Shown here in pieces: positions 55,459 to 62,675 of a stretch of DNA of 64,000 nucleotides. The translations under genes were made by a program, and so were the position numbers. The DNA is from Cupriavidus taiwanensis (lineage in GTDB: Bacteria; Pseudomonadota; Gammaproteobacteria; Burkholderiales; Burkholderiaceae), in the NCBI RefSeq assembly GCF_900250075.1, contig NZ_LT977070.1, positions 682,001 to 746,000 on the forward strand, given 5' to 3'. The notes beneath the pieces were generated by a model. The model was not told the origin of the DNA. It searched no databases and saw nothing but the letters and a program-made list of their open reading frames with translations. The stretch's first letter is position 1. The number at the start of each line of letters is the position of its first letter.

Positions 55459-56376
55459 GTGAACCTGAACCTGGATACCGAACTGATCCGCCAGTTCCTG
55501 CTGGCCCACCAGGAAACCATCCTGACCTGGCTGGCGGCCGGACTGATCATGATGCTGCTGGCCCGTTTCGAGCTGCGTCGCGCCCAGCGCCGCGCGGCGC
55601 AGGCCATGTCCGAATCGGTGGCGACCACGGTGGCCGCGTGCGTGCCCGATATCGCCCACGCGGTGCAGGCGGCGTCGCCCCAGGCGGCGGCCGAGCCGGT
55701 CGAGATGCAGCGCGCCGAAGCCCTGCGCCGGCTGGCACTGGACACCGTCGGCGTGGTGATGACGCGCGGACGCTGGCTGGACGAGCTGGGCAACCTGCGC
55801 GTGGCCGACGATGCGCTGCTTGCCGGACAGCGCGCCGATGGCGCCGATCCGCTGCTGGTGGTGGCGCCGCAACCGGTGGTGCAGGCCTACCTCGATGCGC
55901 AGCGCGTGTTCGAGGACGAGGCCGCGCAGGTGCAGGCGCTGCGCCGCGACGCCCAGCGCGTGCAGGAGGCGCTGCAGGCGCTGGATACCGAGGCCGCCCA
56001 TATCGAACAGGAAACCGGCAGCATCGTGCTGCGCTTCGAGCAGGTCAACGCGCAGGCGGCGCAGGGCATGGATGGCGGCGATTACCAGCGCTTCCTGATC
56101 CAGAAGTACAACACGCTGGGCCAGCGCGAGAAGGAAATCGCGCAGGAACGGATGCGGCTGCAGGGCGAAGTGCGCCAGCGCGCCGACGCCCTGGCCACCC
56201 ACGCGCATGCCGCCGCCAAGCGCTACCGCCAGGCGCTGGCGCCGCTGATGGAGCAGCTGCGCGCGGCCTGGGGCCACGGCGAATCGCCGCAGGTGTTCGA
56301 CACCTGGCAGCGCCACGGCAGCTCCGAACCCTACCTGGCCCCGCACGGCATGCAGGGCGCGCGCAGCGCAGCCTGA
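55459..56376 (+). CDS. Membrane-anchored coiled-coil protein of unknown function
   Basis: A 305-residue protein starting at GTG 55459 behind GGGAGGAAATTC. One membrane helix (TILTWLAAGLIMMLLARF, about residues 20-37) is followed by a long, charged, Ala/Gln/Arg/Glu-rich region (residues 40-270) that should form coiled coils, e.g. AQRVQEALQALDTEAAHIEQ and LGQREKEIAQERMRLQ. No catalytic motif is seen. The C-terminus has HGESPQVFDTWQRHG. It could be a scaffold or a spacer at the inner membrane. It lies alone between aspS and nudB and no homologue family was recognised. Confidence 0.75.
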   Translation: MNLNLDTELIRQFLLAHQETILTWLAAGLIMMLLARFELRRAQRRAAQAMSESVATTVAACVPDIAHAVQAASPQAAAEPVEMQRAEALRRLALDTVGVVMTRGRWLDELGNLRVADDALLAGQRADGADPLLVVAPQPVVQAYLDAQRVFEDEAAQVQALRRDAQRVQEALQALDTEAAHIEQETGSIVLRFEQVNAQAAQGMDGGDYQRFLIQKYNTLGQREKEIAQERMRLQGEVRQRADALATHAHAAAKRYRQALAPLMEQLRAAWGHGESPQVFDTWQRHGSSEPYLAPHGMQGARSAA

Positions 56377-56479
56377 CACGGCCACAAGTTGCGGCGCCCG
56401 CGCACGGGCGCCGCAGCGCTTTCCCGTGGCAAGCGCGCGCGCCTGCGCTATCCTTGGGTTTGTCCTTTGGCCCAGACCC

Positions 56480-56989
56480 ATGTCATACAAGATCCCGGAA
56501 TCCGTGCTGGTGGTGATTTACACGCCAGATCTTCAAGTCTTGCTGCTGGAACGCGCCGATCGCCCGGGCTTCTGGCAGTCCGTCACCGGCAGCCTCGACA
56601 CCCTGGACGAACCCCTGGCTCTGACCGCCGCGCGTGAAGTCGCCGAGGAAACCGGCATCATCGCCGGCGAACACCAGCTGACCGACTGGGGCCATGCCAT
56701 CCAGTACGACATCTATCCGCAGTGGCGCCACCGCTACGCCGAAGGGGTGACGCGCAATACCGAGCACTGGTTCGGCCTGCGCGTGGCCGAGGCGCTGCCG
56801 GTGACGCTGGCGCCACGCGAACACCTGCAGTACAAGTGGCTGCCGTGGCAGCAGGCGGCGCAGCAGTGCTTTTCCAGCAGCAATGCCGATGCCATCCGCC
56901 AGCTGGGATGGCGCGCGGGCGGTGCCGGCGCGCCGGCCGCTGCGAGCGCCGATGCCAGCCGCGAGGCAGCCGTCGGAGGCCGGCCATGA
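56480..56989 (+). CDS. nudB: Dihydroneopterin triphosphate diphosphatase (Nudix)
   Basis: A 169-residue Nudix hydrolase. The Nudix box is G-x5-E-x7-REVAEETGI (GSLDTLDEP... then AAREVAEETGII). YKIPESVLVVIYTPDLQVLLLERAD and FWQSVTGSL are typical of NudB, which removes pyrophosphate from dihydroneopterin triphosphate in folate synthesis. ATG 56480 is chosen because the protein then begins MSYKIPESVLVV like its relatives. The C-terminal 30 residues are Ala/Gly-rich and extra. Its stop overlaps the next start (ATGA). It follows aspS in many betaproteobacteria. Confidence 0.92.
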   Translation: MSYKIPESVLVVIYTPDLQVLLLERADRPGFWQSVTGSLDTLDEPLALTAAREVAEETGIIAGEHQLTDWGHAIQYDIYPQWRHRYAEGVTRNTEHWFGLRVAEALPVTLAPREHLQYKWLPWQQAAQQCFSSSNADAIRQLGWRAGGAGAPAAASADASREAAVGGRP

Positions 56990-57768
56990 AGCTGCGCGTG
57001 GTCACCTACAACATCCACAAAGGGGTGACCGGCCTGTCGCGGCGCCCGCGCATCCAGAACGTGCGGGCCGGCCTGCATGCCATGGATGCGGACATCGTCT
57101 TCCTGCAGGAAGTGCAGGACCGCAACGACCGCCTGGTGGCGGCGGCGCTGTTTGATCCCGACCATACCCAGCTCAACTACCTGGCAACCGATGCGTACCC
57201 GCATTCGGTCTACGGCCGCAATGCGGTCTACGACTACGGCCATCACGGCAACGCGATCCTGTCGCGCCATCCGATCCTGATGTCCGAAAACCTCGATATT
57301 TCCGACCACCGCTTCGAGCAGCGCGGGTTGCTGCACGCGGTGGCGGACGTGCACGGCGTCGAGACCCACCTGATCTGCGTGCATTTCGGCCTGTTCGCGC
57401 GCAGCCGTGCGCGCCAGGCCGAGGCCTTGGTGGAGCGCGTGCAGAACGTGGTGCCGGCGGGCGTGCCGCTGGTGATCGCCGGCGACTTCAACGACTGGAA
57501 CCACCGGCTCGACGCGCAGATCTGCAATACGCTGGGCGCGGTCGAGGCCTCGCATGCGCGTGGGGCGCGGCTGCACACCTTTCCCAGCCATATGCCGTGG
57601 TGGCAGCTCGACCGCATCTATGTGCGCGGCTACGAGATCGAGCGCGCCCACGCGCTGACCGGGCGCGACTGGGCGCAACGCTCCGACCACGTGCCGCTGG
57701 TGGCGGAGCTGGGCCATCCGCTCGGCGGAATGGTGGAGCGGGACGCGCCCGCGGACAAGGCCGCCTGA
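56986..57768 (+). CDS. Endonuclease/exonuclease/phosphatase-family protein
   Basis: A 260-residue metal-dependent hydrolase of the EEP superfamily. MKLRVVTYNIHKG carries the first metal ligand (Asn), FLQEVQD the Glu, HFGLFARSRARQ, IAGDFNDWN the catalytic Asp/Asn pair and SDHVPLVAEL the final His. Members hydrolyse phosphodiesters in DNA, RNA or lipids. It is coupled to nudB and followed, beyond the convergent mobB gene, by clsB; in many betaproteobacteria this gene lies directly in front of clsB, suggesting a role in lipid metabolism. Confidence 0.9.
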   Translation: MKLRVVTYNIHKGVTGLSRRPRIQNVRAGLHAMDADIVFLQEVQDRNDRLVAAALFDPDHTQLNYLATDAYPHSVYGRNAVYDYGHHGNAILSRHPILMSENLDISDHRFEQRGLLHAVADVHGVETHLICVHFGLFARSRARQAEALVERVQNVVPAGVPLVIAGDFNDWNHRLDAQICNTLGAVEASHARGARLHTFPSHMPWWQLDRIYVRGYEIERAHALTGRDWAQRSDHVPLVAELGHPLGGMVERDAPADKAA

Positions 57769-57780
57769 GGCAGAGCCCGG

Positions 57781-58314
57781 TCAGCCCGCGCCGCCGTCGC
57801 GGCCGGGCAGGGGATAGTCGCGGATAAAGGCGAACACCGCGTGGGCATCGTTCAGGTCCAGCACTGGCAGCGTGGTCATGGCGGCGACGGCGGCGGGATC
57901 GTCGCTCGCGACCGCCACCACGCCCGGCACCTCGTCCCATAGCGGTGCACGGCCCAGCGCGGGGCGGAATACTTCGAGCTTGGGAAAATCGCTGCGCTTG
58001 TATCCTTCCACCAGCACCAGGTCGGTATCGGGCGGCAGCACCGCGAGCGCGTCGTCGAGCTCGGGCGACGGCACCGCCTCGGGGTAATGGCGCATCAGCG
58101 TCAGGTGGCGCGCGCCGACCAGCACGACGTTGGCGCAGCCGGCCGCGCGCATGCGCCACGAATCCTTGCCGGGCGTGTCGGGATCGAAGCCGTGGTGGGT
58201 GTGCTTGACGCCGGCCACGCGCAGGCCGGCGCCGACGAAGCAGGGGATGAGCTGGTCCAGCAGCGTGGTCTTGCCGCTGCCGGACGAACCGGTAATGCCG
58301 AATACCTTCACCAT
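57781..58314 (-). CDS. mobB: Molybdopterin-guanine dinucleotide biosynthesis adaptor MobB
   Basis: A 177-residue P-loop GTPase-like protein. The Walker A is GITGSSGSGKTTLLD (Lys15), with KHTHHGFDPDTPGKDSWRMRAAG typical of MobB and DLVLVEGYKRSDFPKLEVFR as the switch region. It helps MobA attach GMP to molybdopterin. The start at 58314 is chosen by the family N-terminus MVKVFGITG; GGAAAC lies just upstream. It is divergent from clsB and convergent with the exonuclease-family gene. The hydroxylase operon here uses a MocA-like enzyme instead, so MobB probably serves other molybdoenzymes. Confidence 0.93.
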   Translation of the reverse strand: MVKVFGITGSSGSGKTTLLDQLIPCFVGAGLRVAGVKHTHHGFDPDTPGKDSWRMRAAGCANVVLVGARHLTLMRHYPEAVPSPELDDALAVLPPDTDLVLVEGYKRSDFPKLEVFRPALGRAPLWDEVPGVVAVASDDPAAVAAMTTLPVLDLNDAHAVFAFIRDYPLPGRDGGAG

Positions 58315-58451
58315 GGTTTCCGTAGGGGCGTCGGGAGTCTGCCTGGTCGCCGGTATCGGCGCGCAGCGCATCGGCATCGACGATAGCAGAGTTCGGCGCG
58401 CCAATGTGCAGGCGGCGCCTTGCCCACCGCAAACTGTCCGATAATCACGGC

Positions 58452-59750
58452 ATGTCACGGATCTCACACTCCGCCCAGGCCGAGGACGCGCCGGTGCACG
58501 ACACCGCCACCATTGTCGAGCCGACCTATCGCCACCACATGCTGCGCTGGGCGTGGCGCCGCGGCAAGCCCACCACCGGCAATACCGTGCGGCTGCTGCA
58601 CGGCGGCCAGGACTTCTTTCCGGCGCTGATCGCCGCGATCGACCAGGCCGCGTTCCAGGTCATGCTGGAAACCTACATCTACGCCGACGACGAGGTCGGC
58701 CGCGCCGTCGCCGACGCGCTGATCCGGGCCGCCGCGCGCGGGGTGGCGGTGCGGGTGACGGTGGACGGTTTCGGCGCCGGCGACATGCCCGCCGAGCTGG
58801 CCGAGCGGCTGCGCGCGGGCGGCGTGCGCCTGCGCGTCTACCGCGCCTTGCGCGGCTTCCGCCTGGCGCGGCGCCACCTGCGCCGGCTGCATCGCAAAGT
58901 CGCCGTGATCGACCGCCATGTCGCCTTCGTCGGCGGCATCAACATCATCGACGACCACAACCACGGTCCCTTCGAAGGCGCCAACCTGGGGCCGCGCTAT
59001 GACTTCGCGGTGCAGGTCAGCGGGCCGCTGGTGGACCGCATCGCGCTGTCGTCCGAGCGGCTGTGGTGGCGGCTGTCGCTGCGCGAGGCGCGCGGCAGCG
59101 AGCGCGCCGCGGCGGTCGCCGACTACCCGCTGGTGACCGACCTGCCGCCGCGCCCGGAAGCCACCGGCGGCATCCGCGCCACGCTGCTGCTGCGCGACAA
59201 CCTGCGCAACCGCCGCACCATCGAGCGCGAATACCTGCGCGCGCTGGGCGCGGCGCGCCACGACGTGATCCTCGCCAACGCCTACTTCCTGCCCGGCCAC
59301 AAGATGCGGCGCGCGCTGCTGGCCTGCCGCGAGCGCGGCGTGCGCGTGCGGCTGCTGCTGCAGGGCATGGTCGAATACCGGCTGCAGCACTACGCCACCC
59401 ATGCGCTCTATGCCTCGTTGCTCGAGGCCGGGGTGGAGATCTACGAGTACGCCGAGAGCTTCCTGCATGCCAAGGTCGGGGTGGTCGACGAGGCCTGGGC
59501 CACGGTCGGGTCGAGCAACATGGACCCGTTCAGCCTGCTGCTCGCGCGCGAGGCCAACGTTGCCGTTTATGATGCGGCCTTCGCCGCTGAACTGCGCGAA
59601 GCGCTGGAGCGCGCCATTGCGCACCGCAGCGTGCGCGTGCTGCCCGACGTGCATGCGCGGCGCTCGCCGCTGCACCGGCTGGGCAACTGGGCGGCCTATA
59701 TGCTGCTGCGACTGGGCGTGATCATCGCCGGCGTCACCGGCCGCTACTGA
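58452..59750 (+). CDS. clsB: Cardiolipin synthase B
   Basis: A 432-residue phospholipase D-family enzyme that makes cardiolipin. The two HKD motifs are complete: HRKVAVID (His147, Lys149, Asp154) and HAKVGVVD (His339, Lys341, Asp346), each followed by GGINIID and GSSNMDPFS. The N-terminus lacks long hydrophobic segments, as in ClsB; the end has one short hydrophobic stretch (YMLLRLGVIIAGV). It starts at ATG 58452, 137 bases from the divergent mobB. Confidence 0.93.
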   Translation: MSRISHSAQAEDAPVHDTATIVEPTYRHHMLRWAWRRGKPTTGNTVRLLHGGQDFFPALIAAIDQAAFQVMLETYIYADDEVGRAVADALIRAAARGVAVRVTVDGFGAGDMPAELAERLRAGGVRLRVYRALRGFRLARRHLRRLHRKVAVIDRHVAFVGGINIIDDHNHGPFEGANLGPRYDFAVQVSGPLVDRIALSSERLWWRLSLREARGSERAAAVADYPLVTDLPPRPEATGGIRATLLLRDNLRNRRTIEREYLRALGAARHDVILANAYFLPGHKMRRALLACRERGVRVRLLLQGMVEYRLQHYATHALYASLLEAGVEIYEYAESFLHAKVGVVDEAWATVGSSNMDPFSLLLAREANVAVYDAAFAAELREALERAIAHRSVRVLPDVHARRSPLHRLGNWAAYMLLRLGVIIAGVTGRY

Positions 59751-59908
59751 AACGGCGTGGCGGCCGGTGTGCGTTTGCTGCCATGCGGCAACGGCCGCGC
59801 TGAAACCGGTGGCAGCATCGCGGCTGGCGGACATGCTGCATTGCAGTCCGTTTAGAAACAGCGGTCTAATTAAAAGCTTGATGAGCAGGTGCCGCGCCAG
59901 AATAATCT

Positions 59909-59920
59909 GAACGACCGTTC
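59909..59920. promoter_or_regulatory. Candidate TetR operator
   Basis: A perfect palindrome GAACG-AC-CGTTC, located 128-139 bases upstream of the TetR-type gene at 60048 in an AT-rich stretch (59855-59935). TetR regulators of this kind usually bind such dyads next to their own promoter, so it may control the regulator and perhaps the fadE-fadB genes. The remainder of 59751-60047 shows no gene. Confidence 0.5.
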
Positions 59921-60047
59921 TTTTTTGGCTTAGACTGCGTGCATTCGCGGTATGCACCGGCAAATCCGCCGGCCGCCCGCAAGCAATCAATGCAACGTCA
60001 GGGTCATACGCGGTGCCGCAGCAGGCGCCGCAGAACGGAGAAAAAAC

Positions 60048-60689
60048 ATGCGACACCAGTCAGCCCGTCTCGAATCCGCCGCCTCGTCGCCCTCTCCCAT
60101 GCGCAAGGGCGAGATGACGCGCGTGGCGATTCTGGATGCCGCACTGGAATTGTCGTCCCGCGACGGGCTCGAAGGTCTGACCATCGGCCTGCTCGCGGAA
60201 CGCATGCAGATGAGCAAGAGCGGCGTCTTCGCGCATTTCGGTTCGCGCGAGGACCTGCAGGTGGAGGTGGTGCGGGAGTATCACCGCCGGTTCGAGCAGG
60301 AGGTGTTCTATCCCTCGCTGCAGGAGCCGCGCGGCCTGCCCCGGCTGTGGTCGATGGTGCGGCGCTGGATGGAGAAGCGCATCCAGGAAGTGACGACGGG
60401 ATGCATCTACATCAGCGGCGCGGTGGAGTACGACGACCGTGCCGGCAGCCTGGTGCGTGACGAGCTGGTCAAGAGCGTCACCATCTGGCGGGCAGCGCTG
60501 ACCCGCGCCATCAACCAGGCCAAGGAAGAGGGGCATCTGCGCGCGGACTGCGATCCGCGCCTGATGCTGTTCGAGATGTACAGCCTTGAACTAGGCTTGC
60601 ATCATGACGCCCGTTTCCTGCGCCTGCCTGACAGCGCCGAGCTTGCCATGGTCGCGCTCAACAAGCTGATTCAGTCTTACCGTACCTGA
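60048..60689 (+). CDS. TetR-family regulator beside beta-oxidation genes
   Basis: A 213-residue regulator started at ATG 60048 after ACGGAG. The helix-turn-helix is EGLTIGLLAERMQMSKSGVFAHFGSREDLQ (in parts, residues about 43-72). The C-terminal domain is TetR_C-like (RFEQEVFYPSLQEPRGLPRLW, TTGCIYISGAVEYDD, ALTRAINQAKEEGHLRADCD) and probably binds an acyl-CoA or related ligand. It stands directly in front of fadE (75 bases) on the same strand, so it probably represses fatty-acid degradation until acyl-CoA appears; the ligand is inferred from context only. Confidence 0.9.
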   Translation: MRHQSARLESAASSPSPMRKGEMTRVAILDAALELSSRDGLEGLTIGLLAERMQMSKSGVFAHFGSREDLQVEVVREYHRRFEQEVFYPSLQEPRGLPRLWSMVRRWMEKRIQEVTTGCIYISGAVEYDDRAGSLVRDELVKSVTIWRAALTRAINQAKEEGHLRADCDPRLMLFEMYSLELGLHHDARFLRLPDSAELAMVALNKLIQSYRT

Positions 60690-60764
60690 GGTCGCCCGGT
60701 CGGGCCGTCGCGCGCAAGCGGGACGGGCGGCGTGGCGGCATCGCACAACTCCAAGGAGTCTCTG

Positions 60765-62552
60765 ATGGGCCAGTACACCGCACCGTTGCGCGACATGCAG
60801 TTCGTGCTCCATGAACTGCTCGGCGCCGAAGCCGAACTCAAGGCGATGCCGCCGCACGCGGACATCGACGCGGACACCATCAACCAGGTCATCGAGGAAG
60901 CCGGCAAGTTCTGCTCGGACGTGGTGTTCCCGCTCAACCAGGTGGGCGACCGCGAAGGCTGCACCTACGTCGGCGACGGCGTGGTCAAGGCGCCCACCGG
61001 CTTCAAGGAAGCCTACCAGCAGTATGTCGAGGCCGGCTGGCCGGCGCTGGCGTGCGATCCGGCCTTCGGCGGCCAGGGCCTGCCGATCGTGGTCAACAAC
61101 ATGGTCTACGAGATGCTCAACTCGGCCAACCAGGCCTGGACCATGTACCCGGGCCTGTCGCACGGGGCCTATGAGGCCCTGCATGCACACGGCACGCCCG
61201 AGCTGCAGCAGGCCTACCTGCCCAAGCTGGTGTCCGGCGTGTGGACCGGCACCATGTGCCTGACCGAGCCGCATTGCGGCACCGACCTGGGCATCCTGCG
61301 CAGCAAGGCCGAGCCCCAGGCCGACGGCTCCTACCTGATCACCGGCACCAAGATCTTCATCTCCGCCGGCGAGCACGACCTGGCCGAGAACATCATCCAC
61401 CTGGTGCTGGCGCGCCTGCCTGACGCGCCGGGCGGCACCAAGGGCATCTCGCTGTTCGTGGTGCCCAAGTTCATCCCGGATGCCAGCGGCAACCCGGGCG
61501 AGCGCAACGGCATCCAGTGCGGCTCGATCGAGCACAAGATGGGCATCCACGGCAACGCCACCTGCGTGATGAACCTGGACGGCGCGCGCGGCTGGATGGT
61601 GGGCGAGCCGAACAAGGGCCTGAACGCCATGTTCGTGATGATGAACGCCGCGCGCCTGGGCGTGGGCGCGCAGGGCCTGGGCCTGACCGAGGTGGCGTAC
61701 CAGAACTCGGTCGCCTACGCCAAGGACCGCCTGCAGATGCGATCGCTGACCGGCCCGAAGGCGCCCGAGAAGGCCGCCGATCCGATCATCGTGCACCCGG
61801 ACGTGCGCCGCATGCTGCTGACCCAGCGCGCCTACGCCGAAGGCGGCCGCGCCTTCAGCTACTGGACCGCGCTGCAGATCGACCGCGAGCTGTCGCACCC
61901 GGACGAGGCCGTGCGCAAGCAGGCGGGCGACCTGGTCGCGCTGCTGACGCCGGTGATCAAGGCGTTCCTGACCGACAACGCCTTCACCGCCACCAACGAA
62001 GGCATGCAGGTGTTCGGCGGCCACGGCTACATCTCCGAATGGGGCATGGAGCAATACGTGCGCGACGCCCGCATCAACATGATCTACGAAGGCACCAACA
62101 CCATCCAGGCGCTGGACCTGCTGGGCCGCAAGATCCTCGGCGACATGGGCGCGAAGATGAAGGCCTTCGGCAAGATCGTGCAGGAATTCGTCGAGGCCGA
62201 AGGCACCAATGAAGCCATGCAGGAGTTCGTCAACCCGCTGGCCGACCTGGGCGACAAGGTGCAGAAGCTGACCATGGAAATCGGCATGAAGGCGATGGGC
62301 AACGCCGACGAAGTGGGAGCCGCCGCGGTGCCGTACCTGCGCGTGGTGGGCCACCTGGTGTTCGCGTACTTCTGGGCGCGCATGGCCAGGATCGCGCTGG
62401 AGAAGCAGGGCAGCGGCGACAAGTTCTACACCGCCAAGCTGGCCACCGCGCGCTTCTACTTTGCCAAGCTGCTGCCGGAAACGGCGGCCGAGATCCGCAA
62501 GGCGCGCGCCGGTTCGGCGTCGCTGATGGCGCTGGACGCGGATCTGTTCTAA
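60765..62552 (+). CDS. fadE: Acyl-CoA dehydrogenase (FadE-like, long form)
   Basis: A 595-residue flavoprotein that introduces the trans-2 double bond into acyl-CoA. Start ATG 60765 follows AAGGAG. CLTEPHCGTDLG (about residue 166) contacts FAD and MIYEGTNTIQALDLLGRK contains the catalytic Glu (Glu442). The length of about 600 residues and the C-terminal DUF1974-like extension (KAMGNADEVGAAAVPYLR) match the larger, DmdC-type acyl-CoA dehydrogenases of Burkholderiales rather than the 380-residue short-chain forms. It precedes fadB, with a palindromic repeat between them. Confidence 0.94.
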   Translation: MGQYTAPLRDMQFVLHELLGAEAELKAMPPHADIDADTINQVIEEAGKFCSDVVFPLNQVGDREGCTYVGDGVVKAPTGFKEAYQQYVEAGWPALACDPAFGGQGLPIVVNNMVYEMLNSANQAWTMYPGLSHGAYEALHAHGTPELQQAYLPKLVSGVWTGTMCLTEPHCGTDLGILRSKAEPQADGSYLITGTKIFISAGEHDLAENIIHLVLARLPDAPGGTKGISLFVVPKFIPDASGNPGERNGIQCGSIEHKMGIHGNATCVMNLDGARGWMVGEPNKGLNAMFVMMNAARLGVGAQGLGLTEVAYQNSVAYAKDRLQMRSLTGPKAPEKAADPIIVHPDVRRMLLTQRAYAEGGRAFSYWTALQIDRELSHPDEAVRKQAGDLVALLTPVIKAFLTDNAFTATNEGMQVFGGHGYISEWGMEQYVRDARINMIYEGTNTIQALDLLGRKILGDMGAKMKAFGKIVQEFVEAEGTNEAMQEFVNPLADLGDKVQKLTMEIGMKAMGNADEVGAAAVPYLRVVGHLVFAYFWARMARIALEKQGSGDKFYTAKLATARFYFAKLLPETAAEIRKARAGSASLMALDADLF

Positions 62553-62554
62553 GT

Positions 62555-62645
62555 CCGTCGGTCCCGCGAAGGCGGGAACCCGGCGTCGTTTCAGGCGCTG
62601 ACGGAACACCAAAGTCACTGGGTCCCCGCGTACGCGGGGACGACG
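62555..62645. repeat. Paired palindromic repeat (REP/BIME-like), copy B
   Basis: Same family as the element at 41231-41303: TCCCGC-GAAG-GCGGGA (62562-62577), then CGGCGTC, a longer spacer, AAAGTCACTGGG and the perfect hairpin GTCCCCGC-GTAC-GCGGGGAC (62622-62641). It fills most of the fadE-fadB gap. It could affect the relative amounts of fadE and fadB mRNA. Confidence 0.9.
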
Positions 62646-62675
62646 ATTTACAACGCTCATTGCTCAGGAGCGAGT

